From positions 1 to 62,580 of the forward strand of contig CABUQZ010000010.1 of the NCBI GenBank assembly GCA_902493795.1: 62,580 nucleotides of DNA, written 5' to 3'. The position numbers and the translations under genes are program-made. Positions within the stretch are counted from its first letter, which is position 1. Each line of letters starts with the position of its first letter. Positions 1-8,368 of this stretch are shown piece by piece. The notes under the pieces were generated by a model. The model worked only from the letters and a program-made list of their open reading frames with translations. It searched no databases and was not told the origin of the DNA. Source of the stretch: an uncultured Clostridium sp. (GTDB lineage: Bacteria > Bacillota_I > Bacilli_A > RF39 > UBA660).

Positions 1-2
1 CA

Positions 3-389
3 AACCTAAGAGAAAAATGTTATGATGAAGGCATAGAAGAGCTAAGTGAGCTTGAAAGATACTTGATGGTATTAATAGAAACAGATGTAGCTTATGCTAA
101 AAGAGTTGGGAAGGGAATAGGAATTATGGAAGATTATATCAAGGAAGCAGAAGAAGTAGTATTAAAAGAAGACTTGTTAAGATCTTATGATAAAGAGCTA
201 GCATATGGAGATGAAAGGTTTCGTGAAGGAAAAGAAGAAGGAATAATTGAAGGAGAAAAGAGTGGAAAGATACAAAAAGAGAGAGAAATTATTAAAACTA
301 TGTTAGAAAACAAATTTAGCGATGAAGATATTATGAAAGTAACAAAGTGTACTAAAGAACTTTTGAACGACGTGAATAGTTATAAATAG
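3..389 (+). CDS. C-terminal part of a PD-(D/E)XK nuclease family transposase-like protein (5' end outside window)
   Basis: The frame is open from the first bases of the window to a TAG at 387-389, so this is the last 128 residues of a longer protein. The visible part is helical and highly charged and ends in a Lys/Glu-rich stretch (FREGKEEGIIEGEKSGK), the usual tail of the Rpn/COG5464 PD-(D/E)XK nuclease-transposase family. The catalytic N-terminal domain is not visible, so assignment rests on tail style only. These genes are often scattered in many copies in Firmicute genomes. It occupies the place upstream of the sigma factor gene where spoIIAA-spoIIAB would normally be expected. Confidence 0.55.
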   Translation, partial: NLREKCYDEGIEELSELERYLMVLIETDVAYAKRVGKGIGIMEDYIKEAEEVVLKEDLLRSYDKELAYGDERFREGKEEGIIEGEKSGKIQKEREIIKTMLENKFSDEDIMKVTKCTKELLNDVNSYK

Positions 390-593
390 TTAGAGGTATT
401 ATTTATACCAAGAATAATTATTTAAATTTTAAAATAAAGAGTTATGAAAATGTCAAAGTTAAATATTGATGTTTTTATTTTTTTACACAGATACTGTTAA
501 TAATTAATTTATTTTTTAGCTTGTTTTGTCGAATCTGTTTATAAATATATAAATCTAATCTATATTTAATGTGCAGTAGATATGGGTGATTAT

Positions 594-1262
594 ATGAATA
601 GTGAAATGGTAGAATTATTCAGTAAGCTTGTGTATTCAATAGCAAGAAAATATAGTTATAATGATGAAGATTTAGAGGACTTATATCAAGTTGGAATCAT
701 TGGACTACAAAATGCTATGAAAAATTATAAGAATGATAGTGATGCCAAATTTTCTACTTATGCTCATTTTTATATTAAGGGTGAAATATTAAAATACATA
801 AGAGAAAACAGAACTATAAAGATTAATTATGATACTGATAAGTTAATAAGATCCATTGCTAAGGTTAAAGAACATTTAACACAGGTTAATTCTAGAGCAC
901 CATCACTTGAAGAGATAGCGGGGTTCTTAGAGTTAAGTGTAAGTGATATTATTGATGCTATAAATGTCACGCAATCTGTAAGAAGCTTAGATTGTGAATT
1001 AACTGATGAAGGAAAAGAAGTTAATCTTTATGACTATCAACCTTATGTGGAAAAGGGGTATGACGAAGATATCTTGATGCTAAGAGATGAAATAGATAAG
1101 TTAACTCCTTTTGAGCAAAAAATAATAAAGTCTAGATATTTCGAAGATAAAAGCCAATCTGAAATATCTAGGGAGCTAGGAATATCACAAGTACAAGTGT
1201 CACGAAATGAAGGAAAAATTCTATCCAAACTAAGGGTTAACTTAGTAAAAGAAAATGCTTAG
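594..1262 (+). CDS. sigF: RNA polymerase sigma factor of the SigF/SigG (forespore) type
   Basis: A 222-residue sigma-70 family protein. Region 2 is seen in DLYQVGIIGLQNA and KFSTYAHFYIKGEI, region 3 in the middle, and region 4 with its helix-turn-helix in QSEISRELGISQVQVSR, which closely follows the wording of B. subtilis SigF and SigG. SigF directs early forespore transcription. An ATG exists 12 bases upstream, but ATG 594 is preceded by GGGTGAT, and the same GGTGATTAT-ATG arrangement starts the next gene. Directly downstream lie spoVAC, spoVAD and spoVAE, as in B. subtilis where spoVA follows the spoIIA operon. The anti-sigma genes spoIIAA and spoIIAB are not adjacent. SigG cannot be excluded from sequence alone. 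Confidence 0.8.
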   Translation: MNSEMVELFSKLVYSIARKYSYNDEDLEDLYQVGIIGLQNAMKNYKNDSDAKFSTYAHFYIKGEILKYIRENRTIKINYDTDKLIRSIAKVKEHLTQVNSRAPSLEEIAGFLELSVSDIIDAINVTQSVRSLDCELTDEGKEVNLYDYQPYVEKGYDEDILMLRDEIDKLTPFEQKIIKSRYFEDKSQSEISRELGISQVQVSRNEGKILSKLRVNLVKENA

Positions 1263-1273
1263 GCATTTTTTTT
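1252..1273 (+). terminator. weak hairpin with T-run at the end of the sigma gene
   Basis: AAAATGC and GCATTTT form a 7-bp stem around TTAG, followed by a run of T. The stop codon of the sigma gene lies inside it. It is AT-rich and weak, so it may only attenuate read-through into spoVAC. Confidence 0.4.
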
Positions 1274-1316
1274 GTATACATCAAATTATTTTGTAAACAA
1301 TAATAGTGGTGATTAT

Positions 1317-1763
1317 ATGGAGAAAAGTGATTATAAAAAAATAGTAGATAGTCATAAGCCTAAGGAAGCAAGACTTATTAATGCTTTAACAGCTTTTTTA
1401 GTTGGAGGATTTTTAGGAATAATTGCAGTTTGGTTAACCGATGTTTACTCCTATCTTTTAGATATTCCTAGTAAGGATGCAGTATCTTATATGATTGTTA
1501 CTTTAATATTTATTTCTTGTCTTTTAACTTCTTTAGGTTTCTTTGACAAGTGGGTCTATTTTGCTAAATGTGGACTTATTATTCCAATAACTGGGTTTGC
1601 TCATTCAGTTATGAGTGCAGTTCTTGATTACAAAAAAGAAGGGCCTATATATGGAATAGGTAGTAATGCATTTAAACTAGCTGGTTCTGTTATTTACTAT
1701 GGGGTAGTTAGTGCGGCGATATTTGGTGCAATTAGATATTTATTATTTGGAGGTAGCGTATGA
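1317..1763 (+). CDS. spoVAC: stage V sporulation protein AC, membrane subunit of the dipicolinate channel
   Basis: A 148-residue polytopic membrane protein with four hydrophobic segments. The N-terminal HKPKEARLINALTAFLVGG, the GFFDKWVYFAKCGLIIPITG segment and GFAHSVMSAVLDYKKEG are hallmarks of SpoVAC. The protein sits in the inner forespore membrane and, with SpoVAD and SpoVAE, moves Ca-dipicolinic acid into the spore and releases it at germination. The start at 1317 is preferred over an upstream TTG because GGTGAT precedes it at good spacing. It overlaps spoVAD by 4 bases (ATGA), so translation is probably coupled. Confidence 0.93.
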   Translation: MEKSDYKKIVDSHKPKEARLINALTAFLVGGFLGIIAVWLTDVYSYLLDIPSKDAVSYMIVTLIFISCLLTSLGFFDKWVYFAKCGLIIPITGFAHSVMSAVLDYKKEGPIYGIGSNAFKLAGSVIYYGVVSAAIFGAIRYLLFGGSV

Positions 1764-2755
1764 CTTTTAGATATAATAATGTTTATGTGAATGAAGTTTC
1801 CACTGTTGTTGGTCCAAATGAAAAAGAAGGGCCTCTTGGAAAGAAGTTTGATAAAGCGTATGACGATATGGACTGTAGAGAAAGTTCATTTGAAATGGCT
1901 GAGGTTAGACTCATGAAAGACTCTATTAACATATTACTTAAGAAAGCTAAGAAAAATAGAAAAGATATAGATATTATTATTGGAGGAGATTTACTAAATC
2001 AGATATGTGCTACAAGTTATGCAGTAAATGATTTTAATATTCCACACTTAGGAATTTTTAGTGCTTGTTCAACTAGTACAGAAGGAATATTAATAGCTTC
2101 TAATTTCATTGATTCAATGCAAGTTAAAAATGCAATTGTATCTGTTTCTTCTCATAATTTGTCATCTGAAAAACAGTTTAGAAATCCAGTTGAATATGGT
2201 GCTCCTAGACCATCTAGTGCTACTTTTACAACTACTGGAGGAGCAAGTATTCTCTTATCAAGTATAAAAAGTAAGATAAAAGTAGATAGTGCAACTGTTG
2301 GTAAAATTTGTGATATGAATCAAAAAGATCCTAATAATATGGGTGGAGCTATGGCAGTTGCAGCAGGTGAGACTATAATGGCTCACTTAAAAGATACAAA
2401 AAGGGATATTAATTATTATGACTTAATAATTACTGGGGACCTTGGAATGTATGGAAAAGATATCTTAAGAGATTATATGGCTAGTGAATATGGAATAGAG
2501 TTATCTAATAATTATGCTGATAGTGGTGTAATGATATATGATTTAAAAACTCAAAAGTATGCACTTGCTGGTGGAAGTGGGCCTGCTTGTTCTCCTTTAG
2601 TTAATTATTCATATGTTTTTCCATTAATAGAAAAAGGTATTTTAAAGCACGTACTAATAGTAGCAACAGGGGCTTTATTTTCACCAACATTTGTATATCA
2701 AAAAAATCCTATATTATCTATTAGTCATGCAATAAGTTTGGAGAGTGTGAAATGA
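1760..2755 (+). CDS. spoVAD: stage V sporulation protein AD, dipicolinate-binding subunit
   Basis: A 331-residue soluble protein with the thiolase-like fold of SpoVAD. The GIFSACSTSTEG segment places a cysteine near residue 103, at the former thiolase nucleophile position, and the C-terminal TGALFSPTFVYQKNPILSI region is typical. SpoVAD of B. subtilis (338 residues) binds dipicolinic acid on the outer face of the inner spore membrane, and the length here is close to that. It overlaps both neighbours by 4 bases (ATGA junctions), in the conserved order spoVAC-spoVAD-spoVAE. Confidence 0.94.
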   Translation: MTFRYNNVYVNEVSTVVGPNEKEGPLGKKFDKAYDDMDCRESSFEMAEVRLMKDSINILLKKAKKNRKDIDIIIGGDLLNQICATSYAVNDFNIPHLGIFSACSTSTEGILIASNFIDSMQVKNAIVSVSSHNLSSEKQFRNPVEYGAPRPSSATFTTTGGASILLSSIKSKIKVDSATVGKICDMNQKDPNNMGGAMAVAAGETIMAHLKDTKRDINYYDLIITGDLGMYGKDILRDYMASEYGIELSNNYADSGVMIYDLKTQKYALAGGSGPACSPLVNYSYVFPLIEKGILKHVLIVATGALFSPTFVYQKNPILSISHAISLESVK

Positions 2756-3102
2756 TTTATTTAAATTCTTTTCTTTTTGTTGGACTTTTATGTATGATAG
2801 GACAAATTATTCTTGATAATACAAAGCTTACTGCAGGTCATATTACAAGTATATTTGTTGTAGTTGGAGCATTTTTAGATACTTTTTCAATATATGATAA
2901 AATTATAAATTTTGTAGGACCTGGTGCGATGGTACCAATTACATCATTTGGACATTCCTTAGTTCATGGAGCAATGGCTGAAGCTATGGAAAATGGAATA
3001 ATGGGAATTGTATCTGGAATGTTTTCTTTAACAGCAGCTGGAATAACATCAGTAATTTTATTTTCATTTATTTTACTACTTATATTTAATCCAAAAGATT
3101 GA
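2752..3102 (+). CDS. spoVAE: stage V sporulation protein AE, membrane subunit of the dipicolinate channel
   Basis: A 116-residue integral membrane protein that matches the short SpoVAEb type. Hydrophobic segments surround the GPGAMVPITSFGHSLVHGA motif, which resembles the matching stretch of SpoVAC. It is the last gene of this minimal three-gene spoVA set; SpoVAA, AB, AEa and AF are not in the window. A promoter for the next gene starts within its last codons, so the sporulation operon probably ends here. Confidence 0.92.
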   Translation: MIYLNSFLFVGLLCMIGQIILDNTKLTAGHITSIFVVVGAFLDTFSIYDKIINFVGPGAMVPITSFGHSLVHGAMAEAMENGIMGIVSGMFSLTAAGITSVILFSFILLLIFNPKD

Positions 3103-3127
3103 TTAAATTTTCTTCTTGTTTTATAAT
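3099..3127 (+). promoter_or_regulatory. sigma-A-type promoter TTGATT-17-TATAAT giving a possibly leaderless transcript
   Basis: TTGATT at 3099-3104 and TATAAT at 3122-3127 are separated by exactly 17 bases. The expected transcription start, near 3134, falls directly on the ATG at 3135, and no Shine-Dalgarno sequence lies between them. Confidence 0.6.
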
Positions 3128-3134
3128 AATTCTT

Positions 3135-4133
3135 ATGATAGAAACAAGTAAGAGACCATTAATTTTAAATATAGTACTTGGAGCAATAGTGTTAATTATT
3201 GCTATTTTGTTTTGGCCTCATGAAGATGTAATTATTCAAAGTAATAAGTTAGATAAAAAAAGTACACAAATAAAAATAAAAGTTAAAAGACTTAATATTA
3301 GAAAAGAACCTGATGAAAATTCAAAAGATTTGGGCGATGTTTATTATGATGAAGTATACACAGTACTAGGACATGTTGATAAAGAAAAGTATTACTGGTA
3401 CAAGATAAAGACATCTTTAGGAGTAGAGGGCTATATTGCGTCAAGTAGAGAAAATGAATATGTTGACTTATTAAGTGGATATATCGATAGAACACCACCT
3501 GTTGTGGAATTTTCACAAGAATATTTGATGTTTTTAAATGGTTCTCCTGATTATAGTGGAATAACTTGTAAAGATGAATATTCAAAATGTGAATTATCTT
3601 ACGAAGTTGAACCAGAGTTTGTAAAAGTAAAAGCAGTAGATAGCGATAAGAACGAAGGAATATTTAAGATAAGATATTATAATATTTATGATTTTTCTAT
3701 TAAACCAGTTGATCCAAGTAATGATTTAGATGTTAGTGTTTCATTGAAAAAAGAAAACAATAAGAATGTTATTAGAGCATATTACACTTTGAATAAGGTA
3801 ATTACTAATGATAATAAGAGTAATAGTTATACTCCTACAATTAGTTTTTATGATGAAAATATGGATCAAATAGAAGATGTTTTTGTAACATATAATACTC
3901 AAGGATTGCCACAAAATTGTATTAACGATCAAAGTTTGAATCTTAAAGATGAATATAAAAACAATGACTTATTAAAAGGTAGTTCTTTATGCATAAACTA
4001 TACTTTTGAAAATACTGATAATTCAATAAAATATGTTGGTTTTGGTTTTTCTAGTAATGATAACTATAATAATAAAGATAATCATTTGGCAAGTTATTAT
4101 TCAGAATATTATAAAGTAGAACAAGGTATCTAA
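3135..4133 (+). CDS. membrane-anchored protein with a bacterial SH3 domain
   Basis: Short cytoplasmic N-terminus, one transmembrane helix (about residues 9-29), then an extracytoplasmic SH3_3-like domain near residues 45-110 (VKRLNIRKEPDENSKDLG, then YYWYKIKTSLGVEGYI). The remaining 220 residues form beta-rich modules I do not recognise. SH3 domains of this kind usually bind peptidoglycan. A TTG start overlapping the spoVAE stop is possible, but ATG 3135 matches the predicted transcription start and leaves the transmembrane helix close to the N-terminus. It has its own promoter and terminator, so it is probably not part of the spoVA operon. Confidence 0.7.
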   Translation: MIETSKRPLILNIVLGAIVLIIAILFWPHEDVIIQSNKLDKKSTQIKIKVKRLNIRKEPDENSKDLGDVYYDEVYTVLGHVDKEKYYWYKIKTSLGVEGYIASSRENEYVDLLSGYIDRTPPVVEFSQEYLMFLNGSPDYSGITCKDEYSKCELSYEVEPEFVKVKAVDSDKNEGIFKIRYYNIYDFSIKPVDPSNDLDVSVSLKKENNKNVIRAYYTLNKVITNDNKSNSYTPTISFYDENMDQIEDVFVTYNTQGLPQNCINDQSLNLKDEYKNNDLLKGSSLCINYTFENTDNSIKYVGFGFSSNDNYNNKDNHLASYYSEYYKVEQGI

Positions 4134-4157
4134 GTCTTTTAAGATATCTTTTTTTTT
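4123..4157 (+). terminator. intrinsic terminator after the SH3-domain gene
   Basis: AAGGTATC (4123-4130) pairs with GATATCTT (4143-4150), followed by a run of T to 4157. The stop codon of the SH3 gene lies in the loop. The next promoter begins at its end. Confidence 0.75.
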
Positions 4158-4165
4158 GGTATAAT
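4157..4165 (+). promoter_or_regulatory. extended -10 promoter for scpA-scpB
   Basis: TGGTATAAT is the TGnTATAAT extended -10 form. It overlaps the end of the preceding T-run and lies 24 bases before the scpA start, with AAGGAA as ribosome binding site. Confidence 0.65.
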
Positions 4166-4189
4166 GTTTATGTTTGAAGGAATGGTATT

Positions 4190-4912
4190 ATGGAGATTAA
4201 CTTAAAAATTGATGATTTTGAAGGACCTTTAGATTTACTACTTCATCTTATTAAAGAAAAGAAGATGGATTTGTTAAATTTAAAATTAGAGGTAATTATA
4301 GATGAGTATTTAGATTTCATTCAAAAAATGGAAGAGATGAATCTAAATGTTGCTAGTAGTTATCTCGTTATGTCTAGTGAACTTATCGAAATGAAGTCTA
4401 AGTTACTTCTTCCACGAAATGAGGAAGAAGAACAAGATTTAGAAGAAGATCCTAAAGAAGCATTAGTTAATCGTTTAATTGAATACCAAAGATATAAAGA
4501 TTTAACCAATGATTTTAAAGAGTTGGAAAATGAAAGACAAAAAATATTCACGAGACTTCCTGAAAATTTAAAAGAATATAGTGATGAAAATAAAATGATT
4601 AATAATAGTAATGTTACTTTAGAAGATTTACTAGATGCTTTTAAAAAGTTTTTAGAAAGAAAAAAATTGCAAGAGCCACTTCATACAAAAGTAACTAAAA
4701 AGGAAATGTCTGTTGAAGAAAGAACTGTTTCTATTAGAAATGTTTTAAGAAGTAAGAAAAAAGTAAATTTCTTAGAGTTATTTGATGTTTTGAATAAAGA
4801 ATATGTAGTTGTTACTTTTTTGGCAATACTTGAGATGGCTAAGAAAAATGAAATAACAATATCTCAAGAAAATGAATATGGAGATATAATTTGTGAGGCA
4901 GTAAATGAATAG
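4190..4912 (+). CDS. scpA: segregation and condensation protein ScpA (kleisin)
   Basis: A 240-residue kleisin. The N-terminal DDFEGPLDLLLHLIKEKKMD is diagnostic, followed by an acidic central helix region and a C-terminal winged-helix part (NFLELFDVLNKEYVVVTFLAILEM). ScpA bridges the two Smc heads and with ScpB forms the Smc-ScpAB condensin that organises newly replicated origins. It overlaps scpB by 8 bases, the usual order in Firmicutes. It probably heads a four-gene operon that continues into the two flavoprotein genes. Confidence 0.95.
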   Translation: MEINLKIDDFEGPLDLLLHLIKEKKMDLLNLKLEVIIDEYLDFIQKMEEMNLNVASSYLVMSSELIEMKSKLLLPRNEEEEQDLEEDPKEALVNRLIEYQRYKDLTNDFKELENERQKIFTRLPENLKEYSDENKMINNSNVTLEDLLDAFKKFLERKKLQEPLHTKVTKKEMSVEERTVSIRNVLRSKKKVNFLELFDVLNKEYVVVTFLAILEMAKKNEITISQENEYGDIICEAVNE

Positions 4913-5471
4913 ATATATTGGTGTACTTGAAGGACTTTTATTTGTTGTTGGTGATGATGGGTTAACTCTTGAGCAAATAAAAGACATATTAGATATAAAT
5001 GAAGATGAAGCTTTAGAGACTGTTAGATTATTAAGAAGTAGATATGAAAGTGATTCTTATGGAATACAGTTATCATTTTTAGGTAATTGTTTTAAGCTTA
5101 CAACTAAGAAAGAACATAGAGATTATTATCAAAAATTAATTGAGAATCCCACTACAAACACACTTTCTCAAGCAGCTTTAGAAACTCTTGCTATTATTGC
5201 ATACAATGAACCAGTTAGTGTACAAGATGTTGATAATATAAGAGGAGTTGGTTCAAGAGAAATGGTAAGAAGACTTATTGCTAAAGGATTTGTTAAGGAA
5301 TCTGGAAAAAGTGATGGTGTTGGAAGAGCTACATTGTATTCCACAACTAGAGACTTCTTAGATTATTTTGGACTTTCTTCAAAAGATGAGCTTCCTAAGT
5401 TTGAAGAGATAAAAGAAAATACTGATGATACTGATTTATACCAATCAAAGTATAAAGAAGAAGGTGAATAA
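4905..5471 (+). CDS. scpB: segregation and condensation protein ScpB
   Basis: A 188-residue protein made of two winged-helix domains. LEGLLFVVGDDGLTLEQI marks the first and TLSQAALETLAIIAYNEP followed by IRGVGSREMVRRLIAKGFV the second, which is the ScpB signature. It dimerises and binds ScpA in the condensin complex. The start overlaps the end of scpA by 8 bases and is preceded by GAGG. The acidic C-terminal tail after about residue 165 is variable in the family. Confidence 0.95.
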   Translation: MNRYIGVLEGLLFVVGDDGLTLEQIKDILDINEDEALETVRLLRSRYESDSYGIQLSFLGNCFKLTTKKEHRDYYQKLIENPTTNTLSQAALETLAIIAYNEPVSVQDVDNIRGVGSREMVRRLIAKGFVKESGKSDGVGRATLYSTTRDFLDYFGLSSKDELPKFEEIKENTDDTDLYQSKYKEEGE

Positions 5472-5473
5472 AT

Positions 5474-6679
5474 GTGGATGTAGTAGTAATTGGTGGAGGA
5501 GTAAGTGGTCTTACTTGTGCTATAGAGCTTTCAAGAAGAAAGTTTAATGTTACTATTTTAGAAAAATTAAGTACTAGTGGAAAAAAGATTTTAGCAACTG
5601 GTAATGGAAGATGCAATTATTGGAATGAAGATTTTTCTAATAAGCATTTTTATTGTGGAGATAGTTCTTTTATTAGAGAAGTTAACACTCTCGAAAATAG
5701 AAATGAGGTAAATAAGTTCTTTACAAGTATTGGAATTGTTCCATCTATAAAAAATGGATATTATTATCCTTTATCTAAAGAGGCAAGTAGTGTTCGTAAT
5801 GCTTTAATTCTAGAGCTTTCAGAGTTAGGCGTTAAGTTTATAAATGACGCTAATGTAAATAAAGTTACAAGTGTAAATGATAGGTTTACAGTTTACTTTA
5901 ATGATAGAAAAATAGAATGTGATAAAGTAGTTATGGCAACTGGAAGCTATGCTTATTATAATGATAAGACTTGTGGCTATGATTTATGTAAAAGTTTTGG
6001 ACATACAATTAACAGTGTTATTCCTAGCTTGGTACAATTAGTTGACGACAAATGTACATTTAAAGAGTGTCAAGGAGTAAGAATTAATTCTAAGTTAAGT
6101 CTTTATGTTGATAGCAAGTTAGAAAAAGAAGAAGAAGGGGAATTAATGCTTACTGATTATGGAATTAGTGGAATATGTACATTTAATATAAGTGGGTATG
6201 CAAGTAGAGCATTAAATAATAATAAAAAAGTTAATGTTGTTATTAATTTTTTACCAACAATAAATAATTTAGAAGAGTTTTTAGAAAAAAGAAATAATGA
6301 AATGGGAAAAAGAAAGATAGATGAGTTTTTGGAAGGATTAATGAATTATAAACTTGTTTATTTACTTTTAAAAAAGGCAAATATTAGTAAAGATAAGAGA
6401 TGGAGCGAACTTTCTTTAGAAGAAAAAAATACATTATGTAAATCTATAGCAGAGTTTAATTTATCTATTGTTTCAACTAAATCTTATAACAATGCTCAAG
6501 TATGCTCAGGTGGTCTTGATGTACGTGAAGTTAACCCTAAAACATTTGAGTCTAAAAAGAAAAAGGGACTTTACATTGTTGGAGAAATGTTAGATGTTGA
6601 TGGTGAGTGCGGTGGATATAATTTAGGATTTGCTTTTTTATCAGGACTTATAGCAGGAAGAAGTGTTAATAATGATTAG
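5474..6679 (+). CDS. NAD(P)/FAD-dependent oxidoreductase, HI0933/BaiN family flavoprotein
   Basis: A 401-residue flavoprotein. The N-terminal VVVIGGGVSGLTCAIELSRR is a Rossmann dinucleotide-binding motif for FAD. SGKKILATGNGRCNYWN is the family's characteristic second block, and CGGYNLGFAFLSGLIAG closes the FAD site at the C-terminus. Members are often annotated as aminoacetone oxidase-like or BaiN-like; the physiological substrate is generally unknown. The start is GTG at 5474 with AGGTGA just upstream, 2 bases after the scpB stop. Together with the next gene it forms a conserved-looking pair of FAD enzymes in this operon. Confidence 0.88.
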   Translation: MDVVVIGGGVSGLTCAIELSRRKFNVTILEKLSTSGKKILATGNGRCNYWNEDFSNKHFYCGDSSFIREVNTLENRNEVNKFFTSIGIVPSIKNGYYYPLSKEASSVRNALILELSELGVKFINDANVNKVTSVNDRFTVYFNDRKIECDKVVMATGSYAYYNDKTCGYDLCKSFGHTINSVIPSLVQLVDDKCTFKECQGVRINSKLSLYVDSKLEKEEEGELMLTDYGISGICTFNISGYASRALNNNKKVNVVINFLPTINNLEEFLEKRNNEMGKRKIDEFLEGLMNYKLVYLLLKKANISKDKRWSELSLEEKNTLCKSIAEFNLSIVSTKSYNNAQVCSGGLDVREVNPKTFESKKKKGLYIVGEMLDVDGECGGYNLGFAFLSGLIAGRSVNND

Positions 6680-8273
6680 AATAAGACAAGTAAAAGTAGA
6701 AGTTTCTAAAGATAGTTTTGATACTTTAAAAAAGAAAGTATTGAATATTTTAAAAGTAAATAATAGTGATGTAAAAAATATTTCTATTGCTAAAAAGTCT
6801 ATCGATGCTCGTGATAAAAATAATGTTTTATATAATTATGAAGTTAATGTAGATGTTAAATTAGAGGATAAAGTATTAAAAAAAGTTAGATCTAAAGATG
6901 TTGTTAAGTTTGAAGAAGTTCACTACAAAGAACCAATTTCTGGTGTGTTAGAACTTAACAATAGACCTGTTGTTGTTGGTGCTGGTCCATGTGGTTTGTT
7001 TTGTGCTTTAATTCTTGCCCAAAATGGTTATAAACCAATTATTATTGAACGCGGTGAAAAAGTAGAAGATAGAATAAATTCTGTAAATACTTTTTGGGAA
7101 AAGGGAGTGTTAAATCCTAATAGCAATGTTTGTTTTGGAGAAGGTGGAGCTGGAACTTTTTCAGATGGTAAACTAAATACCCTTGTAAATGATAAAGAAG
7201 GAAGAATAAAAAAAGTTTACGATACTTTTATTGAGTGTGGTGCAAACGAAGATATTTCATATGATAGTAAGCCACATATTGGAACTGATGTGTTAAGAGA
7301 AGTAATTGTAAACTTACGAAATAAAATAATAGGATTAGGTGGAGAATTTCTTTTTAATTCTACTGTGACTGATATAAATGTTGTCGATGATAAAATTAAT
7401 TCTATTGTAATTAATAATGGAAGGCATCTTGATTGTAATGTACTTGTCCTTGCTATCGGACATAGTGCAAGAGATACTTTTAAAATGCTTTTTTCACATC
7501 ATTTAAAGATGGAATCAAAGCCTTTTGCAGTAGGTGTTAGAATAGAACATAAACAAAGTATGATTAATGAAAGTCAATATGGAAAGTTTAGTGATGGTCT
7601 TCCTCCTGCTAGTTACAAATTAACTTCTAAAGCGTCAAATGGAAGAGGAGTGTACACCTTCTGTATGTGTCCAGGTGGATTTGTTGTTAATTCATCTTGT
7701 GAGGAAGGGCACTTGATTGTCAATGGAATGAGTAATTATAAACGAGATGAAGAAAATTCTAATAGCGCAGTTGTTGTTACTGTATCTAAAAGTGATTTTG
7801 GACCATATCCACTTGATGGAATAGAATTTCAAAGAAGACTAGAGAATTTAGCTTTTCGCGCAGGAAACGGGGAAATACCAGTGCAACTTTTTAAAGATTA
7901 TAAAAATAATACTATGGGAACTAAGTTTTCAAAAGTTAATCCTTTATTTAAAGGAGCTTATAGTTTTGCGAATTTAAATGAGATATTTCCATATTATATA
8001 AACGATGCATTAAAAGAAGGCATAACTGATATGGGGAAGAAAATAAAAGGGTTTGATAGTGATGACGCTATACTAGCAGGAGTTGAAAGTAGAACTTCTT
8101 CAGCAGTTAGAATAGAACGAGGAGAAGATTTTGTTTCAAGTATTTATGGAGTGTATCCAGCAGGTGAAGGTGCAGGATATTCTGGAGGTATAACAACTTC
8201 AGCAGTAGATGGAATTAAAGTTGCAGAAAAAATAATAGAAAAATATAGCAATAAAATAATTAATATGCTATAA
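6672..8273 (+). CDS. FAD-dependent dehydrogenase (COG2509 family)
   Basis: About 533 residues. An N-terminal domain of roughly 90 residues (IRQVKVEVSKDSFDTLKKK) precedes the FAD-binding motif RPVVVGAGPCGLFCALILAQ. Then comes NVCFGEGGAGTFSDGKLNT, a strong family block, and the C-terminal GEGAGYSGGITTSAVDGIK motif contacts FAD. COG2509 proteins are uncharacterised dehydrogenases found widely in Firmicutes. I prefer ATG 6672, which overlaps the previous gene by 8 bases, to the GTG at 6663; AGGAAG lies upstream of both. It ends 9 bases before the tRNA, and the tRNA promoter overlaps its stop codon. Confidence 0.88.
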   Translation: MIRIRQVKVEVSKDSFDTLKKKVLNILKVNNSDVKNISIAKKSIDARDKNNVLYNYEVNVDVKLEDKVLKKVRSKDVVKFEEVHYKEPISGVLELNNRPVVVGAGPCGLFCALILAQNGYKPIIIERGEKVEDRINSVNTFWEKGVLNPNSNVCFGEGGAGTFSDGKLNTLVNDKEGRIKKVYDTFIECGANEDISYDSKPHIGTDVLREVIVNLRNKIIGLGGEFLFNSTVTDINVVDDKINSIVINNGRHLDCNVLVLAIGHSARDTFKMLFSHHLKMESKPFAVGVRIEHKQSMINESQYGKFSDGLPPASYKLTSKASNGRGVYTFCMCPGGFVVNSSCEEGHLIVNGMSNYKRDEENSNSAVVVTVSKSDFGPYPLDGIEFQRRLENLAFRAGNGEIPVQLFKDYKNNTMGTKFSKVNPLFKGAYSFANLNEIFPYYINDALKEGITDMGKKIKGFDSDDAILAGVESRTSSAVRIERGEDFVSSIYGVYPAGEGAGYSGGITTSAVDGIKVAEKIIEKYSNKIINML

Positions 8274-8274
8274 T
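8266..8274 (+). promoter_or_regulatory. extended -10 promoter for tRNA-Leu
   Basis: TGCTATAAT overlaps the stop codon of the upstream flavoprotein gene and ends 8 bases before the first base of the tRNA, the expected distance to the transcription start. The -35 region is poor. Confidence 0.6.
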
Positions 8275-8282
8275 TTTCTTAT

Positions 8283-8368
8283 GCCTGAGTGATGGAATGG
8301 TAGACGTGCTGGACTCAAAATCCAGTGGTGGCGACACCGTGTGGGTTCAAGTCCCACCTCAGGCACCA
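8283..8368 (+). tRNA. tRNA-Leu, anticodon CAA
   Basis: GCCTGAG (8283-8289) pairs with CTCAGGC (8358-8364) as the acceptor stem. The anticodon stem CTGGA/TCCAG encloses CTCAAAA, giving anticodon CAA (reads UUG). There is a class II variable arm (TGGTGGCGACACCGTG) and the T arm GTGGGTTCAAGTCCCAC. The discriminator A is at 8365 and CCA is genomically encoded at 8366-8368. The long variable arm is as expected for tRNA-Leu. Confidence 0.96.

Noticed and set aside
3298..3932. Minus-strand open frames within the SH3-domain gene
   Set aside because: They consist of low-complexity codons typical of antisense AT-rich DNA and have no start signals.
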